64,000 nucleotides of DNA from assembly GCA_035315185.1 (NCBI GenBank), contig DATFYE010000081.1:1-64000 (forward strand). The letters are read 5' to 3'. The position numbers and the translations under genes are program-made. Shown in pieces: positions 41,647-49,956 of this stretch. The notes under the pieces are model-generated. The model was not told where the DNA came from. It did no database searches and saw nothing but the letters and a program-made list of their open reading frames with translations. The stretch comes from JADGQN01 sp035315185. GTDB taxonomy: Bacteria; Desulfobacterota; Syntrophorhabdia; Syntrophorhabdales; WCHB1-27. Numbering within the stretch: position 1 is the stretch's first letter; each line of letters starts with the position of its first letter.

Positions 41647-42510
41647 ATGCACTCGATCGACATCTGCCGGCTTCTTCTCCTCGGAGCCATCTGGGGGGGC
41701 TCGTTCCCTTTCATGAGGGTGCTGGTGCCGGCATTGGGGCCCATGGCGACAGCCGACCTGCGCATGTTGATCGCCGGTGCATCGCTGGTCCTTTATTCGC
41801 GCATAATCGGATTCGATATAGAATTGAAGCGCTTCTGGAAAACATACATGATCATCGGTCTTGTAAACTCAGGTCTTCCTTTTGTGCTTTACTCGTTCGC
41901 GGCACTTCACATACCCGCATCCTATTCGGTCATCTTCAACGCCACTTCTCCCTTATTTGGAGCGATCTTCTCAGTGATATGGCTTGGTGAGGCACTTACG
42001 TTTGCCAAGATGGTTGGCCTCCTCCTCGGTCTCCTGGGTGTTGCATTGGTGAGCAAGGCCGGTCCCATCGATATATCGCCTGCCTTCTGGAGAGCGGTTG
42101 CTGCGTGTCTCGGCGGTGCTGCCTGCTACGCTCTGGCGGTAATTTATATCAAAAGGCATGCGCATCTCATAAAACCGATGGCGGTAGCCGCAGGTGGCCA
42201 GCTGCTCATGGGAGTGGCAATGCTGCCATTTCTAGCTTTGGCGCCGCCCTCAGGACCATTCACGCCATCCGTTGCGCTCAATTTGCTCGGTCTTGCACTG
42301 TTGTGCAGTGCACTTGCCTATACCATCTATTATCGGTTGATCATGAATGTCGGGCCGACGCGAGCGTTAATGGTCACGTACCTGATGCCGGCCTTCGGTA
42401 TGGTATGGGGAGCGCTTTTCCTGGACGAAGCGATCACCTGGACGATGATTGCAGGATGCACACTCATCGTGCTGGGCACCGCGCTCGTCATCAAGACAAG
42501 CACTCACTAA
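41647..42510 (+). CDS. EamA/DMT family transporter
   Basis: A 287-residue membrane protein with ten predicted helices in two EamA repeats (about 5-130 and 145-280): LLLLGAIWGGSFPFMRV at the start, PASYSVIFNATSPLFGAIFSV and TRALMVTYLMPAFGMVWGALFLDE in the second. Members export amino acids and metabolites. It ends the plus-strand module and converges by 4 bases on the SDR gene (-). Possibly exports a pathway product; inference only. Confidence 0.85.
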   Translation: MHSIDICRLLLLGAIWGGSFPFMRVLVPALGPMATADLRMLIAGASLVLYSRIIGFDIELKRFWKTYMIIGLVNSGLPFVLYSFAALHIPASYSVIFNATSPLFGAIFSVIWLGEALTFAKMVGLLLGLLGVALVSKAGPIDISPAFWRAVAACLGGAACYALAVIYIKRHAHLIKPMAVAAGGQLLMGVAMLPFLALAPPSGPFTPSVALNLLGLALLCSALAYTIYYRLIMNVGPTRALMVTYLMPAFGMVWGALFLDEAITWTMIAGCTLIVLGTALVIKTSTH

Positions 42511-43274
42511 ACCAATCCACCTCCGTTCACCAGAATGGTAGTCCCCGAAACATAGCTTGAAACAGCTGAGGCGAGGTAGAGGACCGCACCGACCATCTCT
42601 TCCGGCTCCCCGATGCGCCCCAGCGGCGTTATACTCTCCATGTGTTTCATGAAATCAGGATTAGTCCAATTCGGCTTACTCAGTTCCGTCCTGAACAGCC
42701 CCGGAGCTACCGTATTGACCCGGATCCCGTACGGGCCCAGTTCCAGCGCCAGCGCACGCGTCAGCATGATTATGGCTGCCTTGCTGGTACAGTAGGCAGC
42801 ATGAGCCGGAACTGCCTTGAAGGCAAGGTCAGAGGAAATGTTGATAATCGAGCCTTTCTTGCGCTCAACCATTTTCGCGGCAACTGCCCTGGAGACAAGG
42901 TAGTAGCCTTTGACATTCACCTCAAAATGCCTATCCCAATCAGCCTCCGACATATCGAGTACCATGCCCTTGATCAGCACAGCGGCATTATTGACGAGGA
43001 TGTCGATGCGACCGAACTCCTCCATGACTTTGTTGACCAGGTTGTCGACATCGGCCCTGCGGCTCGTGTCTGCCTTGACGCCAATGCAACGGCGCCCCGT
43101 CTTTTTGACCTCGTCTACCACAGCTTCCAATGCTCCACCTTCGAGATCCCTGGTGCACACCGCAACGTCAGCGCCCGCAGCAGCAAATGCGAGCGCAAGC
43201 TCTCGGCCGAGCCCTCTTTTCGCACCCGTCACAAGGGCGACCTGGCCTGGGAAAGAGAAACCATTGAAGTTCAT
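42507..43274 (-). CDS. short-chain dehydrogenase/reductase (SDR)
   Basis: A 255-residue SDR: TGAKRGLGRELA (nucleotide binding), LVNNAAVLI, catalytic YCTSKAAI with Ser before it, and the C-terminal SSYVSGTTILVNGGG. I use ATG 43274 (GGAGG sits 6 bases before it) rather than GTG 43277. Lies 55 bases after the minus-strand livF in the same direction, so ends the second hyuAB-liv operon. Not closely alike in sequence to the SDR at 34539. Confidence 0.88.
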   Translation of the reverse strand: MNFNGFSFPGQVALVTGAKRGLGRELALAFAAAGADVAVCTRDLEGGALEAVVDEVKKTGRRCIGVKADTSRRADVDNLVNKVMEEFGRIDILVNNAAVLIKGMVLDMSEADWDRHFEVNVKGYYLVSRAVAAKMVERKKGSIINISSDLAFKAVPAHAAYCTSKAAIIMLTRALALELGPYGIRVNTVAPGLFRTELSKPNWTNPDFMKHMESITPLGRIGEPEEMVGAVLYLASAVSSYVSGTTILVNGGGLV

Positions 43275-43328
43275 CACTCACCTCCTGGAATCGTAGTGTG
43301 CGCACAATAAATCTCATCACGCCTTCAT

Positions 43329-44033
43329 TCACAAACCGAGGTATGCGATCTTGACATGATCGTTCTCCAACAATTCTTCGCCTGTGCCTTCCAAGGTTAT
43401 ACGACCGTTCTCAAGTACATAACCGCGATCAGCTATTCCCAAGGCGTGCTGCGTATTCTGCTCAACCAATAAGACAGTGGTCCCCTGGTCCCTTAATGTC
43501 TTGATGACATGGAGAACCTCCTTGATCACTATCGGTGCCAGCCCGGAGGACGGCTCATCAAACATGCACAGTTTGGGTCGTGACATTAAACCTCTACCCA
43601 TGGCCAGCATCTGTTGGACACCGCCGCTTAACTTGCGGGGCAACTCGTTTGCTTTTTGTCTGAGAGCAGGGAAGATCTCGTAGACGTACTCGAGCATCTC
43701 CGCCACACCTTTTTGCGTACCGAACGTGTAAGCGCCCAACTCAAGGTTTTCACGGACCGTCATATCGGGAAAAAGTTTTCTCCCCTCAGGGATATGAGAA
43801 ATACCAAGTGCAACAACGGAATGGGGTGCGATTTTATCTATCCGCCTGCCGAGAAATTCAACCGTGCCCGAGGCCGGATGGAGGAAACTGGAAATAGTAT
43901 TGAGGAGGGTTGTTTTGCCGGCTCCGTTCGCACCGATCAGCGCGACTATTTCTCCCTCTTCAATGCGGAGAGAGGCGTCCCACAACACCTGAAGTTTTCC
44001 GTAAAAAGTATTGATATTGCTGACTGTCAACAT
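43329..44033 (-). CDS. livF: ABC transporter ATP-binding protein LivF-type
   Basis: A 234-residue ATPase with Walker A GANGAGKTT, LSGGVQQMLAMGRGLM, Walker B LCMFDEPSSGLAP and the IPEGRKLFPDMTVRENLELGA stretch of LivF. 4 bases after livG in the second Liv set. Confidence 0.93.
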   Translation of the reverse strand: MLTVSNINTFYGKLQVLWDASLRIEEGEIVALIGANGAGKTTLLNTISSFLHPASGTVEFLGRRIDKIAPHSVVALGISHIPEGRKLFPDMTVRENLELGAYTFGTQKGVAEMLEYVYEIFPALRQKANELPRKLSGGVQQMLAMGRGLMSRPKLCMFDEPSSGLAPIVIKEVLHVIKTLRDQGTTVLLVEQNTQHALGIADRGYVLENGRITLEGTGEELLENDHVKIAYLGL

Positions 44034-44037
44034 CAGA

Positions 44038-44757
44038 TCATGTCCCCAGGTAGACGTCGATGACCCGTTTGCTCGAGGCGATCTCGCTCGGGGTCCCCTC
44101 AGCGATCTTCTCGCCGTGGTGGAGCACCATGATGCGGTCCGATATGTTCATGATGACCTTCATGACGTGCTCGATCATAACAACCGTAATCCCTTTATCG
44201 CGCACTGACTTGGTCAGCTCTATGATCTCCCCTACCTCGGTCGGATTGAGGCCGGCGACCAACTCATCGAGCAGGAGCATCTCCGGCTTTGTACAGAGTG
44301 CCCGTGCTACCTCAACCCGCTTCTGGTTGGCGACTGTCAGGTCTTTAGCAGGCATCTCCCTTTTTGCTGCAAGTCCCACGAACCGCAGCTGCTCCATGGC
44401 CTCTGCCACAGCCTCGGTTTTGCTCCTTGGCCCGGATGATCCAAACAGAGCACCCAGCATCACATTTTCAAAGACGGTCATGGTGGGAAAGATCTTCACG
44501 AGCTGAAACGTTCTCGCCACCTTTCGCCTGCAAACCTGATACGGTCTCAACCCGGCGATGTTTTCGCCCTTGAATCGTATCACCCCTGAGGTAGGGGACA
44601 GAGCGCCCGACACCAGGTTGAAGAATGTTGTTTTACCAGCTCCATTCGGACCGATCAGGCCCACGATTTCGCCCTGATCGATATGAAAGTCGACGTTCAC
44701 GACCGCGGCCAATCCCCCGAAATACTTCGTGACCCCTTCGCCCTCACACAGTCGCAT
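44038..44757 (-). CDS. livG: ABC transporter ATP-binding protein LivG-type
   Basis: A 239-residue ATPase: Walker A GPNGAGKTTFFNLVSG, RTFQLVKIFPTMTVFENVMLG, a divergent signature around ALTVANQKRVEVARAL, Walker B MLLLDELVAGLNPTE (a Leu where Pro is usual, DEL for DEP) and H loop VVMIEHVMK. Overlaps livM by 14 bases. Confidence 0.92.
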   Translation of the reverse strand: MRLCEGEGVTKYFGGLAAVVNVDFHIDQGEIVGLIGPNGAGKTTFFNLVSGALSPTSGVIRFKGENIAGLRPYQVCRRKVARTFQLVKIFPTMTVFENVMLGALFGSSGPRSKTEAVAEAMEQLRFVGLAAKREMPAKDLTVANQKRVEVARALCTKPEMLLLDELVAGLNPTEVGEIIELTKSVRDKGITVVMIEHVMKVIMNISDRIMVLHHGEKIAEGTPSEIASSKRVIDVYLGT

Positions 44758-45694
44758 CCGGCCTCACCCGTTCCCGTTTGCGCCATCTTGTTACCAATCC
44801 GACCAATCCCGAAGGGAAGAACAGGAATACGCTGATAATGACGGTACCGAAAATCAACATGTAGAAGTAGGGAAACGGCGTCAATAGCAGCTCAGTCAAG
44901 ATTGTAAAAACGACAGACCCGAGGATCCAGCCGAGCATGCTTCCGATACCGCCAAAGAGCGCCATCACCGTGGGAACAAAGGAATAGAAAACAGAAAAAG
45001 CAACCTGGGTATCGACGTACGAAAATTGCGTTACGGTGATTGCTCCTGTTGTCCCGATCCAGAAGGAGGTCACGGCAAAGCTAATCAGTTTGACCGCGTT
45101 CACATTGATACCGAGATGATCGGCGGCTTCCTCTTCTTCACCGATAGCTCGCAGAGCGAGTCCGAATTTGGACCGCCTGATGAGAAAGGAGGTAAACAGC
45201 GTCATGACCAGAATACCCAACATGGTATAAAAGATGGTTTCATTGGATGCCGAGATAACCAGTCTGCCCTGCCTTCCTGCCTTAACCATCTCCCACCAGT
45301 TGATAAAATCCTTAAGGCCCTCGCTCAAGCCCAGGGTAAACATGGCGAAAAATATGCCTTTTATCCTCAGCGATGCCAGGCCAGCCAGGAGGGCAAGTAA
45401 AGAGGCTGCTACACCACCAAGCAGAACAATCACTGGCAACGGAATCGTTTCGCCTAATAGAGCCGTGACGTACATGCCGGCGCCCAGGAATGCGGCTGAT
45501 GCAAGAGACATGTAACCGGTGGGACCACAGAACGTGGCCCAGCTTACGGTAAGGACCGTGTACCTAAAAATGCTACTCAGCAGAGAGACATAAAAATCCG
45601 GAAGATAGGCTGGTACCAGTGCCAGTGCCACCATGATCACGATTGCCAGGAGCAACCAAAAGAATGTGTTCTTGTTAACCTTTATGATTTCCAC
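44744..45694 (-). CDS. livM: ABC transporter permease LivM-type
   Basis: A 316-residue permease with about 9-10 helices. GPTGYMSLASAAFLGAGMYV, LASLRIKGIFFAMFTLGLSEGLK, LRAIGEEEEAADHLGINV and GGIGSMLGWILGSVVF fit LivM. Follows livH by 3 bases. Confidence 0.9.
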   Translation of the reverse strand: MEIIKVNKNTFFWLLLAIVIMVALALVPAYLPDFYVSLLSSIFRYTVLTVSWATFCGPTGYMSLASAAFLGAGMYVTALLGETIPLPVIVLLGGVAASLLALLAGLASLRIKGIFFAMFTLGLSEGLKDFINWWEMVKAGRQGRLVISASNETIFYTMLGILVMTLFTSFLIRRSKFGLALRAIGEEEEAADHLGINVNAVKLISFAVTSFWIGTTGAITVTQFSYVDTQVAFSVFYSFVPTVMALFGGIGSMLGWILGSVVFTILTELLLTPFPYFYMLIFGTVIISVFLFFPSGLVGLVTRWRKRERVRPDATV

Positions 45695-45697
45695 CCT

Positions 45698-46561
45698 CTA
45701 TTTACCAAAAATTCCTCTTGGCCTAAACAGGAGCATGAGCATGAACAGGACGTACAAGACCACCAGCTCCAGGCTTGGCTCGATATGCAGCACAATGCTG
45801 CTTATGAGACCGAGTATCAAGCCGCCAATTAAGCTTCCTATGATGTTGCCCAATCCACCAAGGACCACGACGATGATGGCTATGATCGTATATGGGAGAC
45901 CGATAAATGGCGAAACCGTAAACATCGTGCTGATGAGAACGCCGGCTAGGCCCGCCAATGCGGTTCCAAAACCAAAACACAATCCGTGCATCCAGTGGAT
46001 ATTTATGCCGACGAGTTGAGCCCCGGTTTCTTCTTGGGCTGCTGCCCTGATGGCTCTTCCCAAGCGCGTGCGCACTAAAAACAGAAACAAGGATACACCT
46101 ATGGCAACGGCGAGCGAGAGGGCGACGAGGCGATTTGCCGGAATTCTTGTACCGATCACCTTGATGGGGAAAGCCAGAAAGCTGTATCCTTTCTGGTCGG
46201 CACTCCATGACAATAAGGCGATGTTCTGGACGATAAAGAGGAGACCAAAACTGACCAACATGGACCAGCCTTCAAATACTTCCCTGGAACCTGCCAACGT
46301 TCTGATACGTTGAAACAGCAACCTGTTGATCAAGAACCCGATTGGAAACAGGATAGGCCCGACAATGACGAGAGAAACAAGGGGGTTAATTCCGAGGGTG
46401 ACGTATAGCGAATAAGCTGACAGGGCCCCGAGCATAATGAATTCGCCGTGGGACACGTTCAGAACGCGCGCGACCCCGTACTGGAGGCTAAACCCCGCGG
46501 CCAGAAGGGCGTATATCCCTCCGGTCAATAGCCCTCCAATTATTACCTCAAGAACGATCAC
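45698..46561 (-). CDS. livH: ABC transporter permease LivH-type
   Basis: A 287-residue permease with about 8 helices: GGLLTGGIYALLAAGFSLQYG, RVLNVSHGEFIMLGALSAY, IRAAAQEETGAQLVGINI and VLGGLGNIIGSLIGGLILG. The gene for its binding protein lies 226 bases upstream, across a strong hairpin. Confidence 0.92.
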   Translation of the reverse strand: MIVLEVIIGGLLTGGIYALLAAGFSLQYGVARVLNVSHGEFIMLGALSAYSLYVTLGINPLVSLVIVGPILFPIGFLINRLLFQRIRTLAGSREVFEGWSMLVSFGLLFIVQNIALLSWSADQKGYSFLAFPIKVIGTRIPANRLVALSLAVAIGVSLFLFLVRTRLGRAIRAAAQEETGAQLVGINIHWMHGLCFGFGTALAGLAGVLISTMFTVSPFIGLPYTIIAIIVVVLGGLGNIIGSLIGGLILGLISSIVLHIEPSLELVVLYVLFMLMLLFRPRGIFGK

Positions 46562-46680
46562 AGTCTGTGCGCAATCCTCTTCAAGCCTTCTCTGAAGCAG
46601 TAATCAGGAGTAAGAACAGAAGGGCTCGACACCAGTAAGGACACGAGACTCGTGCAAACGAAATCGTAATCAATTATCAG

Positions 46681-46719
46681 GACAGAGGCGCTTCGGCAAT
46701 TCCCGAAGCAGCCTCTGTC
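46681..46719 (-). promoter_or_regulatory. 16-bp stem-loop between livK and livH
   Basis: GACAGAGGC-GCTTCGG (46681-46696) pairs with CCGAAGC-a-GCCTCTGTC (46703-46719) leaving one bulged A and a 6-base loop. On the minus strand it lies 69 bases past the livK stop, with no clear U-run. It likely stabilises or partly terminates the livK mRNA, giving more binding protein than permease. A comparable hairpin lies after the first dctP. Confidence 0.6.
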
Positions 46720-46787
46720 GAGTCGTTGCCATCAGTGCAAGCCATCTACCTGATATATACCGCCAGCACACGCGATCCGGCTAAGAC

Positions 46788-47990
46788 TTATGGCCACGGG
46801 GGCTTGGGATATATCGGCTTAACCTTCCTATTCTTGCTGGGGTTCACCGATTCGAAGGTCCCGTTTTGCCACTGTCCTATGTAACTTATGTGGTCCAGGT
46901 TAAAGTTGTCCGTGTACTTTATAGGACCATATACAGTCTGGAACGTTGCCGTAGCTATGTAGTCCCTCAGCTTTTGCCGGTTGAGTCCGACCTTCTCAAT
47001 GGCCTGCTCGTAAATCTGATAGGTGCCGTATCCGAATGCCATTGACCAGTTGTCGGGCCGCCTGCCGGCCATCGCCAGGAACTTATCAGAGAATTCTTTT
47101 GCCTGGGGAGAGACCTTTTCATTCCATCCTCCCGGACCCATGACGCCCTCTACCCCGGCACCAAACTTTTCTTTAAATTGGGGCCAGGCAGCGCCAAGAG
47201 CAACATAGAAAAGCTTTGGGTTAAAGTTCGCTATCTTTGCCTGTTCAGGCAGCATCATGGTGTCTGGAACATAGGAAAATGCAATAAACGCGTCGACGTT
47301 GGCCGCTTTGGCTTCCTCTATTAGGGGAGACAGGTCCTTCGGCGGGAAAGGATAGCTCTTGAATATCGCCACGTCGATGCCCGCAGGCCCCATCTTAGGC
47401 GCCAGGCACTGTGCGTTCTCTATCCCAAATTCCACTGCCGGGTAAATGATGGCTGCTTTCTTGACGCCCAGTTCCAGCATGAGGGCGAGCAACGCGTCCT
47501 GGCTCTCACGAGAGGCTGTCGTGGTCACAAAGGTCCATGGATACTTAGCTGCAACTTCCCTGAACCTTTCCGTCATAAACGTCCATGTAACGAGGGGATA
47601 TTTGTATTTGGCTGCCAGCGGCAGCACAGCCCAGTGAAAGGCGGTGCCGTGAGGTGGAAATATGATGTCGACTTTGTCCACTGTGGCCAGTTTCGTAAAC
47701 AGGTTGATCGTGGTCGGTATATCACTCTTGTCATCGTACCGGAGTAGTTCGACCGGCAGACGTTTGCCGTATTCCGGCACATATATCCCACCCTTCTTCT
47801 TCACCTCCTGCAACCAGAGATTAATCAGGGGAATTTCCTGGGAAGCCGGCTGGGGAGCAATCGGGCCCGTAAGGGCGATTGACTGGCCGATCACGATCTT
47901 GGTCTTGGCCGCCGCGGCAGAAGCCGGGGCGGGCGTTGATACGAACAGCACCAATGCCAGGAAACAACAGAGTAGCACGCTTTTCTTCAT
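46788..47990 (-). CDS. livK: ABC transporter substrate-binding protein (Liv/AmiC-type)
   Basis: A 400-residue periplasmic protein with signal peptide MKKSVLLCCFLALVLFVSTP (cleavage near ASA/AAA), then KIVIGQSIALTGPIAPQ. It includes DIIFPPHGTAFHWAVLPLA and YPEVEFGIENA-type segments of Peripla_BP_6. It is much less like the LivK at 36889 than the neighbouring HyuA proteins are like each other, so the two importers probably bind different ligands. Confidence 0.92.
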   Translation of the reverse strand: MKKSVLLCCFLALVLFVSTPAPASAAAAKTKIVIGQSIALTGPIAPQPASQEIPLINLWLQEVKKKGGIYVPEYGKRLPVELLRYDDKSDIPTTINLFTKLATVDKVDIIFPPHGTAFHWAVLPLAAKYKYPLVTWTFMTERFREVAAKYPWTFVTTTASRESQDALLALMLELGVKKAAIIYPAVEFGIENAQCLAPKMGPAGIDVAIFKSYPFPPKDLSPLIEEAKAANVDAFIAFSYVPDTMMLPEQAKIANFNPKLFYVALGAAWPQFKEKFGAGVEGVMGPGGWNEKVSPQAKEFSDKFLAMAGRRPDNWSMAFGYGTYQIYEQAIEKVGLNRQKLRDYIATATFQTVYGPIKYTDNFNLDHISYIGQWQNGTFESVNPSKNRKVKPIYPKPPWP

Positions 47991-48062
47991 CTTTTCTCCT
48001 CCTTTTTTTGGATGTAAAGCTCCTTCATTCCCCTTTTACCCCCACGTAACAAACCGCTTGTA

Positions 48063-49952
48063 TCAAACCTTTCTTTTAGTCTTCCCACTCTTAGTCTTCG
48101 CCTGTTTGGCTCTCTGCACCTTCAGCGGTTTTTTAGTCTTTCCGCCTTTGGCTTTCCGGGCCTTCAGTTTTTTTCTCAGCTCCGTTGTCGCCTTGTCATC
48201 GACCACAGACGTCTTACCCTTCATCACGACCCCGTAAACATCTTTGGCCCTCTGAATCGAAATATAGTCGTTTAGAACATCCAAACGAACCTGTTCGGGA
48301 TCCCTGTCGAGCGGGTCGCCCCAGCCGCCGGCGCCTCCCCCTTTGGTCCAGATGATGTCTCCGGGCTGGAGGTACTGAACATCACAACAGCGCAACTGTA
48401 CGTCCCGTCCCTTTCTTATGATTCCCAGCTCATTCACCTTGCCATCCGTGCCGCCCAATAGACCCGTGTGGGTGAATTTCTCACCATCCGAATTGCCCGT
48501 CATCACCACGCAGTCAAGGGGTTGCCAGGCCTTCCGATCATACACATTCTGGAGGCGGACCTGGGTCCCCGCTCCTCCCCGCCACTGCCCGTCACCCATG
48601 GAATCCTTGAGAAACTCATAAAGCAACCACCGGTAAGTCGTATCCCACTCCTCCACCTCCACGGGAGCCCGAACCACACCACCGCCGGCATGACAGGGGC
48701 CGAGCCCGTCAACGCCATCATACTCGTACATTGCGCCGCTTGACCCGTCCGAATGAAACGGCGACGTCCAGTACACCTGGGGAGATTTGGTTCTCGGGTC
48801 AATCTTATCCCGCCGCTTTCCGGTGACGATTGGGGAGAGGTGTCTCGACCATACTGCCGAAGTCTCTTTCGGGACCACCTGGCTCAAGGCAATCTGGACG
48901 CACTCCGTCACCTGGGTTCCCATGGTGACCGACTGAGCCCCAGTGGTGGCCGGATAGGTGGGACCGAGCACACTTCCCTCTTTGGTGATGATGGTCAAGC
49001 AATCAATCAGGCCCTGGTTGCGGGCTGTCCCGGCCGGAAGAGACCATGATACTCCTGATACGACAGCCGCGCATGTCTGCCCTCTCGGGCAATTGATATA
49101 GTCTACCTGTGGATCACTCTCCGAGAAGTCGAATATGAGCTGCCCCTCCTTTGGCTTGACCGTGAGGGCCAGCCTCACCCAGACGGGTTTATCGGTGGTC
49201 CCGTCCCAGTCGGCAGCCCGTTCCGCCCTATAAGTTCCTGCCGGCCACGTGGAGATTACCTTTCTCACCGATTCCTCGGTTCGTCTCAGGAGTTCGTCGA
49301 TGCCTGCCATCACCGTATCCTTCCCGTAACTTCTCAACAGGTCGAGCACCCGCGCCTCGGCCTTTTTCATCGCCTCGAATACAAGCATGTTGTCTGCGCG
49401 CACCATGGCCCGTCCCCGAACATTTCGATAGATGACCGAAAGAACCTTCTCATCGATTACACCGCGCTCGATCACCTTCACCGGAGGAATCATCAGCCCC
49501 TCACCGTGACAGTCGTAAGTGCGGGGGTAGTAACAGCCCTGAAAGGCGCCGCCCGAATCATACTGATGGGTCCTCAGAAAGCTGTAAAACAGCAGCTCGC
49601 CCTCGTAGAAGATGCCACGGACGAACGACCAGTCCGGCGCATGGCCAAAGCGGACGATAAACGGGTCGTTTGCGATAATGAAGTCATCGGGGTGTATGTT
49701 GTCGCGCCCTATCCAATCGAGGATACCCTTCAGACAGACGTCAGATCCTGCGGTGTGAACCGGCATCCAGTTGCCAATGGTTACTGTTCTCTCCTTGCTG
49801 TCAAACAAGACGGTGCCCAGGTCGTGGATGTGCGCGGTTACCATGGAGAAGGCCTGCCGGAACACCCTGTCGCCCATCTCTTCATTCATGGAATTCAATC
49901 TGCCTTCAATCAACGAGAGCGTCAAAGGATCTATGCTCTTGCGTTCGCTCAT
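48063..49952 (-). CDS. hyuB: HyuB-type subunit, second copy
   Basis: A 629-residue paralogue of the HyuB at 32586, with the same IDPLTLSLIEGRLNSMNEE start, FIIANDPFIVRFGHAPDWSF, THQYDSGGAFQGCYYPRTY, GEGLMIPPVKV and FSESDPQ. TKGGGAGGWGDPLDRDPEQV replaces the Gly-rich loop. The last about 35 residues form an unusually long Lys-rich tail containing KTKKPLK, AKQAKTK and KTKRKV. Follows hyuA by 4 bases and precedes the second livK. Confidence 0.9.
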   Translation of the reverse strand: MSERKSIDPLTLSLIEGRLNSMNEEMGDRVFRQAFSMVTAHIHDLGTVLFDSKERTVTIGNWMPVHTAGSDVCLKGILDWIGRDNIHPDDFIIANDPFIVRFGHAPDWSFVRGIFYEGELLFYSFLRTHQYDSGGAFQGCYYPRTYDCHGEGLMIPPVKVIERGVIDEKVLSVIYRNVRGRAMVRADNMLVFEAMKKAEARVLDLLRSYGKDTVMAGIDELLRRTEESVRKVISTWPAGTYRAERAADWDGTTDKPVWVRLALTVKPKEGQLIFDFSESDPQVDYINCPRGQTCAAVVSGVSWSLPAGTARNQGLIDCLTIITKEGSVLGPTYPATTGAQSVTMGTQVTECVQIALSQVVPKETSAVWSRHLSPIVTGKRRDKIDPRTKSPQVYWTSPFHSDGSSGAMYEYDGVDGLGPCHAGGGVVRAPVEVEEWDTTYRWLLYEFLKDSMGDGQWRGGAGTQVRLQNVYDRKAWQPLDCVVMTGNSDGEKFTHTGLLGGTDGKVNELGIIRKGRDVQLRCCDVQYLQPGDIIWTKGGGAGGWGDPLDRDPEQVRLDVLNDYISIQRAKDVYGVVMKGKTSVVDDKATTELRKKLKARKAKGGKTKKPLKVQRAKQAKTKSGKTKRKV

Positions 49953-49956
49953 GAGG

